DNA from: Candidatus Peregrinibacteria bacterium
Lineage (GTDB): Bacteria; Patescibacteriota; Gracilibacteria; Peribacterales; Peribacteraceae
Length of the DNA stretch: 16,727 bases
Direction of reading: 5' to 3'
Assembly (NCBI GenBank): GCA_016201685.1
Contig: JACQCJ010000015.1
Location: 1 to 16,727 of the forward strand
The notes under the pieces were generated by a model that was not told where the DNA came from, searched no databases, and saw nothing but the letters and a program-made list of their open reading frames with translations. The position numbers and the translations under genes are program-made. Numbering within the stretch: position 1 is the stretch's first letter; every line of letters begins with the position of its first letter. This document shows, in pieces, positions 1 through 6,581 of the stretch.

Positions 1-168
1 AAACAGGAAATGAAACTCCCGAACCTCAACACGTCGGAACTCAAAAAGCTCGCGGGAAGCGTGGCGGCCCAGGTGGAAGCGATCCGAGACCTCGCGACGC
101 CCAAGGCGACGGTGAAGCAGCAGCACCTGGAGCTCGCGAGCACGGTGATCACGCAGACTCTGCTGTAA
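1..168 (+). CDS. C-terminal fragment of an unidentified protein
   Basis: The frame is open from the first base of the window and ends at TAA 166-168, giving 55 residues of a protein whose start lies outside. The visible part is rich in Lys, Leu, Ala and Gln and looks helical, with a KQQHLELASTV segment close to the C-terminus. No catalytic motif, membrane segment or recognisable domain is visible, so I do not name it. The next small gene starts 10 bases after the stop, which suggests co-transcription. Codon use is GC-rich, like the other genes here. Confidence 0.6.
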   Translation, partial: KQEMKLPNLNTSELKKLAGSVAAQVEAIRDLATPKATVKQQHLELASTVITQTLL

Positions 169-178
169 GACGTCTCCT

Positions 179-532
179 ATGAATCATGAACTCCAAGCAG
201 TGGTACAACTCGTGGAAGCTGAATTTGAACCATGGGAACTCCCCCACTTGATACTCAATGCATTGCAATCGAAAAACGCTGTTTCCATGGAAGAGCTTGT
301 GCGGATTGCCAGGGATGGTCTTTCCTGCCCATGCAAGGGCTCACAATATCAAATGGATCGTCCGCAACGCTGTTTCATTGTTGAGAGCCGAGGCAACGGG
401 ACTCTTTGTCCACGGCAAAACAGCGGCTATATTCTTGCGTGGAACGACCAAGGAAACGCATTGTCCTGGCGACAGGACAGATCCTCTGTATTGGAACTGA
501 CGCGCAGTTCCGTCTTGGCTGTATTGCGCTGA
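179..532 (+). CDS. Small hypothetical protein (117 aa)
   Basis: This open frame starts at ATG 179, 10 bases after the upstream stop, and ends at TGA 532. The N-terminal half (about residues 1-50) looks helical and acidic. The rest contains four Cys (CPC near residue 51, then about residues 65 and 77) and several Trp residues. There is no membrane segment or signal peptide, and I recognise no family. No Shine-Dalgarno motif precedes the start; the upstream bases are GTCTCCT. Base composition is less GC-rich than the flanking genes. Close coupling to the upstream gene supports it being real, but lack of recognisable homology keeps confidence moderate. Confidence 0.5.
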   Translation: MNHELQAVVQLVEAEFEPWELPHLILNALQSKNAVSMEELVRIARDGLSCPCKGSQYQMDRPQRCFIVESRGNGTLCPRQNSGYILAWNDQGNALSWRQDRSSVLELTRSSVLAVLR

Positions 533-590
533 AAATGTCAGCGAGCCGTCTGTGACTTCGCTATTCTTTCGTCGTGAATACCAGCATCAC

Positions 591-619
591 AAAAAACACC
601 CGCCTTTTCGGGGGCGGGT
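591..619 (-). terminator. Rho-independent terminator on the minus strand
   Basis: Read on the minus strand, ACCCGCC and GGCGGGT form a 7-bp GC-rich stem (plus-strand arms 598-604 and 613-619) around an 8-base loop, followed by G and six T (591-596). This is a textbook intrinsic terminator. No protein gene on the minus strand lies upstream of it; the only visible source of transcription is the minus-strand promoter at 665-693, so it most likely ends a short RNA. Confidence 0.75.
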
Positions 620-658
620 ATTCGATCGTGCCCGGTTGGCACCCATGAATCGAGAACC
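591..658 (-). ncRNA. Candidate small RNA (about 67 nt), antisense-like to the tRNA-like RNA
   Basis: A minus-strand promoter (-35 TTGACA 693-688, -10 TACGAT 670-665) should start transcription near 658, and the intrinsic terminator at 591-619 would end it about 67 nt later. In between there is no useful open frame. The RNA can form a hairpin GTGCC-AACCG-GGCAC (plus-strand 628-642) and then the terminator hairpin. Its 5' part is the reverse complement of 627-659, a segment repeated in direct orientation at 731-764 inside the tRNA-like RNA, so the two RNAs could pair. Promoter, structure and terminator are seen; the existence and role of the RNA are inferred. Confidence 0.55.
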
Positions 659-664
659 ACACCT

Positions 665-693
665 ATCGTATTCTTTCCATTTGCCTATGTCAA
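665..693 (-). promoter_or_regulatory. Sigma70-type promoter for the minus-strand small RNA
   Basis: On the minus strand the -35 box is a perfect TTGACA (693-688) and the -10 box is TACGAT (670-665), separated by 17 bases, which is optimal. It overlaps the oppositely directed promoter at 681-710, so the two may compete for polymerase. Confidence 0.65.
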
Positions 694-710
694 GAAAAAA
701 GGTGTACGAT
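681..710 (+). promoter_or_regulatory. Promoter for the tRNA-like RNA
   Basis: TTGCCT (681-686) and TACGAT (705-710) are 18 bases apart; transcription would start near 717, ten bases before the tRNA-like RNA at 727. The -10 hexamer is identical to that of the divergent promoter. The whole block is partly symmetric: ACACCTATCGTA on the left mirrors AGGTGTACGAT on the right. Confidence 0.5.
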
Positions 711-726
711 CGTACAGCCGGATTGA

Positions 727-797
727 GGGGCGTGACCAGGTCGGTACCTATGAATCGAGAATCATGGGTCGGGGTTCGATTCCCCCACGCTCCACCA
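727..797 (+). ncRNA. tRNA-like RNA with encoded CCA, non-canonical fold
   Basis: GGGGCGT (727-733) pairs along all 7 positions with ACGCTCC (787-793), with one G-T wobble, and is followed by discriminator A and an encoded CCA (795-797). A TTCGATT T-loop (775-781) sits on four G-C pairs. A D-loop-like AGGTCGGTA (738-746) is also present. The middle does not fit a normal tRNA: the total is 71 nt including CCA, position 8 is G rather than T, the D-stem does not close, and the best anticodon-type stem (TATGA/TCATG) encloses 8 bases rather than 7. It may be a degenerate tRNA, a frameshift-suppressor-like tRNA or a tRNA mimic. I cannot assign an amino acid. Confidence 0.5.
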
Positions 798-856
798 ATT
801 CCGGCTCACTCACAATTTCCCTCACTCATCTTGCCCTCCTGCGGTACTCTCTGGTC

Positions 857-3166
857 ATGCCACAAATCGAGATGCACCCCACTCTCTCCGGCCTCAACCC
901 CGAGCAACGCAAGGCGGCCGAGCAGATCCAGGGACCGTCGCTGATTTTGGCGGGTGCGGGCAGCGGCAAGACGCGGGCGTTGACGCACCGCATCGCGTAC
1001 TTGATGGCGAATGGCGTGCAGCCCTGGCAGATCTTGGCCGTCACCTTCACCAACAAAGCGGCGAATGAAATGAAAGAGAGAATCAAGAATCTGCTGCATA
1101 TCATGGAAGGCGGTGATCCTCTCGAAACGGACGCAAATCGTAATTCGCAAATCGTAAATCGTCATTCGCGTCTGCCGACAATGGGAACGTTCCATTCGGT
1201 TTGTGTGCGCATCCTCCGCCGCGAGATTGAAAAATTGGGACGCGATCGGCGGTTCGTGATTTATGACGCCGACGATCAGGAGAAGCTCATGAAGACTGTG
1301 CTGAAAGAGATGCAGATCGATGAGAAGGAATTGAAGCCGAAAGCGGCGCTTGGGTACATCGGTCGCTTCAAGAGCGAAGCCGTGAGCCCCAAGGATGCGT
1401 TCCCTCAAGCGACCACTCCACGCATGCAACAGGTCTGCCAGAGCTACCAGCGCTACCAGGCGGCGCTGAAAGAAGCCAACGCGCTCGACTTCGACGATCT
1501 GATCCTCGAGACGGTGCGGCTCTTCCATGAATTGCCCGAAGTGCTCGATCGTTACCAGGAGACCTGGCGCTACCTGCACGTGGACGAGTACCAGGACACG
1601 AACCACGCGCAGTATCTCTTCATCTCGATGTTGGCGCAGAAGTACCGCAACCTCTGCGTGATCGGCGACCCGGATCAATCGATCTACGCGTTTCGCGGTG
1701 CCGACATTAGGAACATCCTCGAGTTCCGGCAGGAGTATCCCGCCGCGCTCCAGGTGAAGCTCGAGCAGAACTATCGATCGACCCAGCCGGTGCTCACCGC
1801 CGCCAATGCCGTGATTGCGGCGAATCCCGACCGGCCCGAGAAGGAGATGTGGACGGAGAAGAAGGAAGGCCCGCGGATCGTCGTGCATGAACTCAGAGAC
1901 GAGCGATTAGAAGCGGAGGAAGCCGTCCGAGCTGCCCTTGAACTGCAGCGCGAAGGATTGCGGCTCAATGACCAGGTGATCCTCTACCGCACCAACGCCC
2001 AATCGCGGCTCTTCGAAGAAGCATGCATGCGAGGCTCCGTCCCCTACCGCATCGTGGGGGGCATGAAGTTCTACGCGCGCAGGGAGGTGAAGGACGTGCT
2101 CGCGTACCTCTACGCGATCCTGAACCCGTTCGACACGCTCTCGCTCCTGCGAATTCTGAACGTGCCCGCGCGCAAGATCGGCCAGACGACGATCGGCCAT
2201 CTGCAGGCACATGCTGCTGAACAGAGATTGTCTCTTTGGAGTGCTTTGAAGGAAGCGATCAATGTTGAAGCGATCAATGGGCCGACCAAGGAGCGTATCG
2301 CGAAGTTCACGGCCTTGATCGAACGATTCGCTGAGCGTTCGAGGACGACCGTTGTTTCCAAACTCGCGGAGCAACTCCTGCACGACATCGATCTCGAGAA
2401 GTGGCTCAAGGACGGAACGGACGAAGGTGAAGAGCGATGGGGCAACGTGCAGGAACTCCTCTCTGTGATGCGCAAGTACGATGCCTTGGATCCGCAGACT
2501 TCTCTCACGAGCTTCTTGGAAGAAGCGGCGCTCGTCTCGGAAGTCGACAGTCTGACCGAAGCGAGGGACGACGCACTGACCCTCATGACGCTGCACCTCT
2601 GTAAGGGCCTCGAGTTCGAGGCCGTGACGATCGCGGGGTGCGAAGAAGGCATTTTCCCGCACAACAACAGCATGTTCGATAAAGAGCAGCTGGAGGAGGA
2701 GCGGCGGCTGATGTATGTGGGCATGACGCGCTCCAAGAAGCACCTGCGCTTGCTCTTCACCAGGAGCCGCATGCTGTGGGGCGACACGCAAGCCAACGCC
2801 CCGAGCCGCTTTCTCGATGATCTGCCGGAAGAGGTGACCGAGCGCAGGAGCGACGAACTCTTGAGTGCCTTCGCCTGGGCCACCGAGAGCGGCCGCGCGA
2901 AGGCGTACTCAATGGAAAGGCACGCGAAGCTCGAGCCTTTTCGACAAGAGGATGGCAGCTCGCTCACAACTGAATTCAATCAAGATGTTGCCGGTGATGA
3001 CATCAACCAAGACCAGCAGCGATTCGAGAAAGGCTCGAGAGTGGAGCACCCGGTCTTTGGCCAGGGCATGATCACCGCCAAGCGCGGCGACGTGGTGACG
3101 ATCGAGTTCGATTCGGGCTCCAGGAAGGACTTCGCCCTGAGCATCGCGCCGCTGAAGATGATCTGA
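857..3166 (+). CDS. uvrD: UvrD/PcrA-type superfamily 1 DNA helicase
   Basis: This is a 3'-5' ATP-dependent DNA helicase of nucleotide excision and mismatch repair and of replication restart. All SF1A motifs are visible in a 769-residue protein: Q motif LNPEQRKAAE, Walker A AGAGSGKT (about 32-39), TFTNKAANEM, GTFHSVCVRIL, DEYQDTN (about 243-249), GDPDQSIYAFRG (about 270), QNYRST, KGLEFE and the VGMTRSKKHL arm of motif VI. The C-terminus carries a Tudor-like VEHPVFGQGMI segment, as in PcrA/UvrD. I chose ATG 857 because the frame upstream (from 764) runs through the tRNA-like gene. Two oddities: a 12-to-16-residue in-frame repeat insertion at about residues 90-105, and motif V reads TLHLCKGLEF where Ser/Thr-Ala-Lys is usual. 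TACTCT six bases before the ATG hints at a leaderless transcript. Confidence 0.93.
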   Translation: MPQIEMHPTLSGLNPEQRKAAEQIQGPSLILAGAGSGKTRALTHRIAYLMANGVQPWQILAVTFTNKAANEMKERIKNLLHIMEGGDPLETDANRNSQIVNRHSRLPTMGTFHSVCVRILRREIEKLGRDRRFVIYDADDQEKLMKTVLKEMQIDEKELKPKAALGYIGRFKSEAVSPKDAFPQATTPRMQQVCQSYQRYQAALKEANALDFDDLILETVRLFHELPEVLDRYQETWRYLHVDEYQDTNHAQYLFISMLAQKYRNLCVIGDPDQSIYAFRGADIRNILEFRQEYPAALQVKLEQNYRSTQPVLTAANAVIAANPDRPEKEMWTEKKEGPRIVVHELRDERLEAEEAVRAALELQREGLRLNDQVILYRTNAQSRLFEEACMRGSVPYRIVGGMKFYARREVKDVLAYLYAILNPFDTLSLLRILNVPARKIGQTTIGHLQAHAAEQRLSLWSALKEAINVEAINGPTKERIAKFTALIERFAERSRTTVVSKLAEQLLHDIDLEKWLKDGTDEGEERWGNVQELLSVMRKYDALDPQTSLTSFLEEAALVSEVDSLTEARDDALTLMTLHLCKGLEFEAVTIAGCEEGIFPHNNSMFDKEQLEEERRLMYVGMTRSKKHLRLLFTRSRMLWGDTQANAPSRFLDDLPEEVTERRSDELLSAFAWATESGRAKAYSMERHAKLEPFRQEDGSSLTTEFNQDVAGDDINQDQQRFEKGSRVEHPVFGQGMITAKRGDVVTIEFDSGSRKDFALSIAPLKMI
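1132..1168 (+). repeat. Short tandem/interspersed repeat inserted in frame in uvrD
   Basis: CGCAAATCGTAA occurs at 1132-1143 and again at 1146-1157, and AATCGTAATTCG (1136-1147) is echoed by AATCGTCATTCG (1157-1168). The block is AT-rich and repetitive compared with the surrounding helicase sequence. It encodes a low-complexity polar stretch (Asn, Arg, Ser, Gln) between the TFTNKAANEM motif and the GTFHS motif, where related helicases have only a short linker. It looks like an intergenic repeat unit that landed in a tolerant loop. Confidence 0.65.
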
Positions 3167-3255
3167 ACTCTTGAGCACGCTATTCTCATTGCTCTTCGCG
3201 AATGATGGAAGCATGAATTGCCGCAATCGGCTTAGTGTCTCCGGCACACGCTTCA

Positions 3256-4770
3256 TCATTTTTTCCTGACAACGGCAAATGCCGTCGCGTTGTTCGGATC
3301 ATGATGCACTCCTTCGACGAGCAATCGAAGTCCGTAGAGTTCCGCCGCGCGTTTGGAAGCGAAAATGCCTTTGGTGGGACTGATCTTTCCTTCACGAAGC
3401 AGCTTCGCAGAGAGTGCCGTATCCATTGCGTCCGTTGCGGCCTCCACGGGGATATCTGGCCACCGCTGGGCAAGCGTCTTCCTGCATTGACTGAGTGCAA
3501 CGGGATGCCCGAAGAATGCCTCGAGTTGATGAACACTCTCGATGGATGGATGGGTGAGGATGCACATGTTGATGGGCATGGTGAAGAGCGCGAGAAGCCG
3601 ATAGTCGTACTCGCCCATCGCCTCAATGGAAGCCAGATACCCACCCGAGCCTGAATTCGCGAATGCGAAGATGCCGGCGTCCACTTCTCCCGTATGCACC
3701 GCACGCAACACATTCGCGGAATGGACGAGCTCCGCAAGCTCGTACTCGTCCTCCCTCATGCCGAGCAGCTCCGAAGAAAACCGCCTCCACGCTTCATCGG
3801 TGAACGATCCTTGAATGCCGTGAATGCCGATGCGGCTGAGCTTGTTCCCCGGGAGAAGACTTTCCCTCGTGCAGAGTTTCTGAACGTATAAATCCGTCTT
3901 CGATGTGAGCCCACCGCGCAGGAAGATCGCGTTCATGAAGTTGAAATCCTCCGTCACGTGCTGTCGGATCGTCGGAATAAACTCATCCGGTGCCTGGATC
4001 TCGTGAATCCTCTCCAACTGCTTCTGGAGAAATGGATCGATGCGATCGAACTGCTCCTCCAGAAGCGACTGAAAAACGTTCCGGCAAGTCTGCAGAAACT
4101 GCGGATGGATATCCGTGAGGAGCTGTTTCCTCAGCCATGGCGCGCTGGAGCAGACGGTATGAATGTACGTGCTCACCAGAGAGGCGAATGCAGGGGATGT
4201 AACCTTCAGAAGATCCTCCATGCGAACGTGCTGTCCGCTGTCGCTTCGGAATTGCTCCAGAAAATGAAACATGAACACCGTCATCATCTCCGGCAAGCCG
4301 AGGATGAGGGACAGAAGCAGGTCATGTTCTTCTGCAGAACGAATCGCATGGAAGAGCACCTGCTTCTCCCGGAGGAGCTTCAGAAACCACTGAGCGAGCG
4401 GATGCGCGGGCACGTCGCCCACGATCACCCACTTCTGCTGAGCCCACGGCGTGTGCGGGCCGTTCATGGGATGCAGGGAGAGCACCGCGGCACCCGTGCA
4501 GGCCAAAACAGCAGGGAGATCTTTCTTAGAGCTACAGATCTCGATGATGAGCTGCGTCGGTTGGAAGCGAAGAGCATTCACGATGCCTGAGACTGCATCC
4601 CGCGGCACCGATAGGATCAAGCAATCGGCTGTCAGCGCTCGGCGCTTCTCTTCCGCGGTGCTATCGACATCGACTGCGGCGAGCGCGGCATGGCGATCAA
4701 GCAGTGGAGTGAGGATGTATCTCCCCATCTCCCCCCTTGCGCCGAAGAGTGCGATGGATGGATGGGTCAT
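3256..4770 (-). CDS. TyrA-PheA-like fusion (prephenate dehydrogenase plus prephenate dehydratase-like)
   Basis: The 504-residue protein joins two prephenate-using folds. Residues 1-260 resemble prephenate dehydrogenase (TyrA): Rossmann motif GARGEMG (10-16), LILSVP (51-56), ICSSKK, the substrate-site HPMNGP (100-105), EHD (148-150), then the all-helical dimer domain. Residues about 314-504 resemble prephenate dehydratase (PheA): GIHGIQGSF in place of the usual GPxGTF, ANSGSGG near the ENS position, and DPNNATAF near the end. The catalytic Thr of the family's Thr-Arg-Phe motif is present (T496) but the Arg is Ala (497). No ACT regulatory domain and no clear chorismate mutase helix are visible. 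The start overlaps the upstream stop as ATGA, so translation is probably coupled. TyrA-PheA fusions are known in archaea. Dehydrogenase activity is plausible; dehydratase activity is uncertain. Confidence 0.82.
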   Translation of the reverse strand: MTHPSIALFGARGEMGRYILTPLLDRHAALAAVDVDSTAEEKRRALTADCLILSVPRDAVSGIVNALRFQPTQLIIEICSSKKDLPAVLACTGAAVLSLHPMNGPHTPWAQQKWVIVGDVPAHPLAQWFLKLLREKQVLFHAIRSAEEHDLLLSLILGLPEMMTVFMFHFLEQFRSDSGQHVRMEDLLKVTSPAFASLVSTYIHTVCSSAPWLRKQLLTDIHPQFLQTCRNVFQSLLEEQFDRIDPFLQKQLERIHEIQAPDEFIPTIRQHVTEDFNFMNAIFLRGGLTSKTDLYVQKLCTRESLLPGNKLSRIGIHGIQGSFTDEAWRRFSSELLGMREDEYELAELVHSANVLRAVHTGEVDAGIFAFANSGSGGYLASIEAMGEYDYRLLALFTMPINMCILTHPSIESVHQLEAFFGHPVALSQCRKTLAQRWPDIPVEAATDAMDTALSAKLLREGKISPTKGIFASKRAAELYGLRLLVEGVHHDPNNATAFAVVRKK

Positions 4771-5915
4771 GCACGGAGACGGGATCGTACTTCATGCGGG
4801 GAAAGCGGCGTTCCAAGAGTGAACGTCATGTTCGGATGGCCGAAGAGGTGTTGCTGTTTCAGCTGACAGAGTCGGCGGCCGCTCTCGGTCGTGATACACA
4901 CATCGGCCTTTCCGTCTTGCACCATTTCCGCAGCAACTTGATTGGAGGATGCCTTCTCCCAGTGTACCAACTCTCGATCGATCCAGGGGCCCACAAGCGA
5001 AAGTGGCGATGGATGAGAGGCGAGAATGAGCGGATGGGCCGATGAGAGTTCGGCGGAGTGACCGCCATGGGTCGCAAGTTGCATTTCATCGAGCGGCATA
5101 TCATGGTGATCCGCCGTCACAATCTCATGCGGCCTCGCACCATCAAGTTTCGCCATGCCGTAAAACACTGCACATTCCATGTGGAGCGGCACCACGCCGG
5201 GTCTCTGCTCTTGCTTTGCCATCTCTGCATACTCCATCGGCTCAACACCCATGGGATGGACGGTCATGTTCGATTTTCGACGTATTCCGAGTCGGTCCAC
5301 GTACTGATTCGATGCTTGCGCGCAATTCGTTCCCACGGGCCCCAGCACATGGATACGTACAAGTCGCGTTGCCTCTGATCGCAAGAGAGCACGGATATCA
5401 GCATTGGTAACCACAGCGGGACTAACGAGAGATTTTATCATCCGGGAGCGCCGCTCTACCAGAGCATCGATATCGATCACCGCAGGCTCCTGCGGCAGCA
5501 TATCGAGACCATGGTTCGTCGTGCCCACCGTCAGTAATGCCGGTGACGCATGGTCCGACCGTGGGACATACTGGTGATCGATGAAGTGGATCGTATCCGA
5601 ATGGGGACGCCGGAAGAAACGATCCTTGAGTTGAGGATTCATCGCACTGTCGACGTGAAGGGGCATTATTCCCGGGCTTCGCACTTCCCGAGCAGCATCG
5701 GCAGGCGGTGTTCCGTACAGAAGTTCGCAACGGAATTTGCTCCTCACGTCATGAACGCCCGCATAGAGCCTAGCTCCCGCAATGGTTTCTTCCTCGCAGA
5801 AGGCCACGATCTCTCGCAGCCCGGGATCCGCAAGCATCGCACCGAATACTTCTGCCTGCGGCTGGCGCCGTGAGGAGAAGGAATGAAGCAATGATGTGGC
5901 TTCACTGAATTTCAT
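4767..5915 (-). CDS. BacA-like protein of the prephenate decarboxylase family, with duplicated N-terminal half
   Basis: Residues about 187-370 of this 382-residue protein resemble BacA of bacilysin synthesis, a non-aromatising prephenate decarboxylase with a dehydratase-like fold: VLGPVGTN (190-197), GVVPLH (240-245), DMPLDEMQLA (272-281), ASHPSPLSLV (299-308), SSNQVAAEMV and NMTFTLG (362-368). These follow BacA landmarks (LGPEGT, VSHPSPINL, NSTSQAARKV) in the same order. Residues 1-185 seem to be a weaker second copy: GIMPLH (82-87) followed by IDHQYVP (112-118) mirrors GVVPLH and DHHDMP with similar spacing, but the GPxGT loop is missing. The family's Thr-Arg-Phe motif is incomplete. The gene precedes the TyrA-PheA fusion with a 4-base overlap, so prephenate is the likely shared substrate. 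The alternative is a divergent dehydratase. No Shine-Dalgarno motif; the start is preceded by a pyrimidine-rich tract. Confidence 0.75.
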   Translation of the reverse strand: MKFSEATSLLHSFSSRRQPQAEVFGAMLADPGLREIVAFCEEETIAGARLYAGVHDVRSKFRCELLYGTPPADAAREVRSPGIMPLHVDSAMNPQLKDRFFRRPHSDTIHFIDHQYVPRSDHASPALLTVGTTNHGLDMLPQEPAVIDIDALVERRSRMIKSLVSPAVVTNADIRALLRSEATRLVRIHVLGPVGTNCAQASNQYVDRLGIRRKSNMTVHPMGVEPMEYAEMAKQEQRPGVVPLHMECAVFYGMAKLDGARPHEIVTADHHDMPLDEMQLATHGGHSAELSSAHPLILASHPSPLSLVGPWIDRELVHWEKASSNQVAAEMVQDGKADVCITTESGRRLCQLKQQHLFGHPNMTFTLGTPLSPHEVRSRLRA

Positions 5916-5933
5916 GAGAGGGAGAAAAGGAAA

Positions 5934-6380
5934 TCACGCTGCTGCCGCTTGTGGGATATAGGAAGGCTCTTCATCCTTTGCCAATGAACCTGCATGGGAG
6001 GGATGTTCCGTACCCGACACGTCTTCCGCGGTGAGAATGAGCCTGTACGGCAACTGTTGGGCGGCATAGTGATGACCAATAATATTGGCGATATGAGCAA
6101 GAATACGTTGTCGCTCTCCTCCCTGGAGAGAACGAGTGTGTCGCTCCTGTTCTGCAGCTGTCGGGCATTGAGGCAAACCAACAATGGATACGGAGGAAGG
6201 GCGGGTCGGCTCGGTTTTCCCGCGGAGAGCGAGCTTCTGCATTTCTCCATCGGACAGGAAGAACTGTTCATTGTAGAGCATGCGCAGTCCTTCTCGGAGA
6301 GTGAGCGGATATGTCGGGGATTCAGGAAGCGGCTCTGACGATTGCATAAGTGCATCTGACTCAATGTGACCGTTGTCCAT
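5934..6380 (-). CDS. Hypothetical protein, first gene of the prephenate-linked group
   Basis: The stop lies 18 bases upstream of the BacA-like start, so the two are probably co-transcribed. I chose ATG 6380 (148 residues) because the longer frames from 6443 or 6482 run through a strong terminator hairpin and its T-run (6400-6434). The predicted protein starts MDNGHIESDAL, is soluble and mostly polar, with PLTLREGLRMLYNEQF near residue 25, a GLPQCP segment in the middle and a helical ERQRILAHIANIIGHHY. I see no chorismate mutase signature or other known motif. If the 6443 start were used, a short hydrophobic stretch (VIFLFSSFLL) would be added, but this is encoded by the terminator T-run and is probably not translated. 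Function unknown. Confidence 0.5.
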   Translation of the reverse strand: MDNGHIESDALMQSSEPLPESPTYPLTLREGLRMLYNEQFFLSDGEMQKLALRGKTEPTRPSSVSIVGLPQCPTAAEQERHTRSLQGGERQRILAHIANIIGHHYAAQQLPYRLILTAEDVSGTEHPSHAGSLAKDEEPSYIPQAAAA

Positions 6381-6399
6381 GAGAAGGAATGAAGAAAAT

Positions 6400-6434
6400 A
6401 AAAAAATCACCTCCCGCCTGCGAAGGGGGAAGTG
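6400..6434 (-). terminator. Strong intrinsic terminator or attenuator ahead of the prephenate-linked group
   Basis: On the minus strand CACTTCCC pairs with GGGAGGTG (plus-strand arms 6427-6434 and 6408-6415, one G-T pair). The inner CCT/AGG extends the stem. Seven T follow directly (6406-6400), then A and four more T. It lies about 150 bases after the 80-residue gene and 20 bases before ATG 6380, so it either ends upstream transcription or works as an attenuator. No convincing promoter is visible between it and the ATG. Confidence 0.75.
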
Positions 6435-6581
6435 CGGTGTCATAAGGATGCTCTCAGTCCAGACACGCAACGCCTGCCCCATTCGTAAAGAAGAAGGAGC
6501 AATATGCGCCGAAGGTCTGAGTGCTGCGAAGCATGTATGCTGAGAGGAATCGAGGTAAGTGTACTGATGGGGAGGGACGTG

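Larger units (their letters stand above)
627..764 (+). repeat. Direct repeat pair linking the two small RNAs
   Basis: Copy 1 (627-659) and copy 2 (731-764) lie 105 bases apart in the same orientation and share the perfect core ATGAATCGAGAA (645-656 and 750-761). Over 631-659 versus 736-764, 24 of 29 positions are identical, and a further CGTG match follows after a one-base gap. Because copy 1 is transcribed from the minus strand and copy 2 from the plus strand, the repeats make the two RNAs complementary. Three of the five differences become G-U pairs, leaving only two true mismatches. Confidence 0.75.

Noticed and set aside
611..797. tmRNA (ssrA) beginning near GGGGCGGGTATTCGATC and ending at the CCA
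   Set aside because: The 3' end and an ATTCGA near the 5' end are suggestive, but the length (187 nt) is too short, the acceptor pairs at only six of seven positions, no tag frame is visible, and 727-733 gives a perfect acceptor. The 5' part is better explained by the minus-strand terminator.
764..856. Longer N-terminus for UvrD starting at ATG 764
   Set aside because: The extra 31 residues would be encoded by the 3' part of the tRNA-like gene and its spacer, and have no helicase character.
1132..1168. CRISPR-like array
   Set aside because: The units are about 12 bases, nearly contiguous, without spacers, and lie inside a protein-coding frame.
806..1888. 360-residue open frame antisense to uvrD
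   Set aside because: A shadow of the GC-rich helicase gene: composition is His/Arg/Leu-rich with no motif, and the plus frame is clearly the real gene.
5912..6364. 150-residue alternative frame over the unidentified gene upstream of the BacA-like gene
   Set aside because: Ser/Arg/Cys/Pro-rich with no structural pattern, and it overlaps the BacA-like start; the 5934-6380 frame has better composition and spacing.
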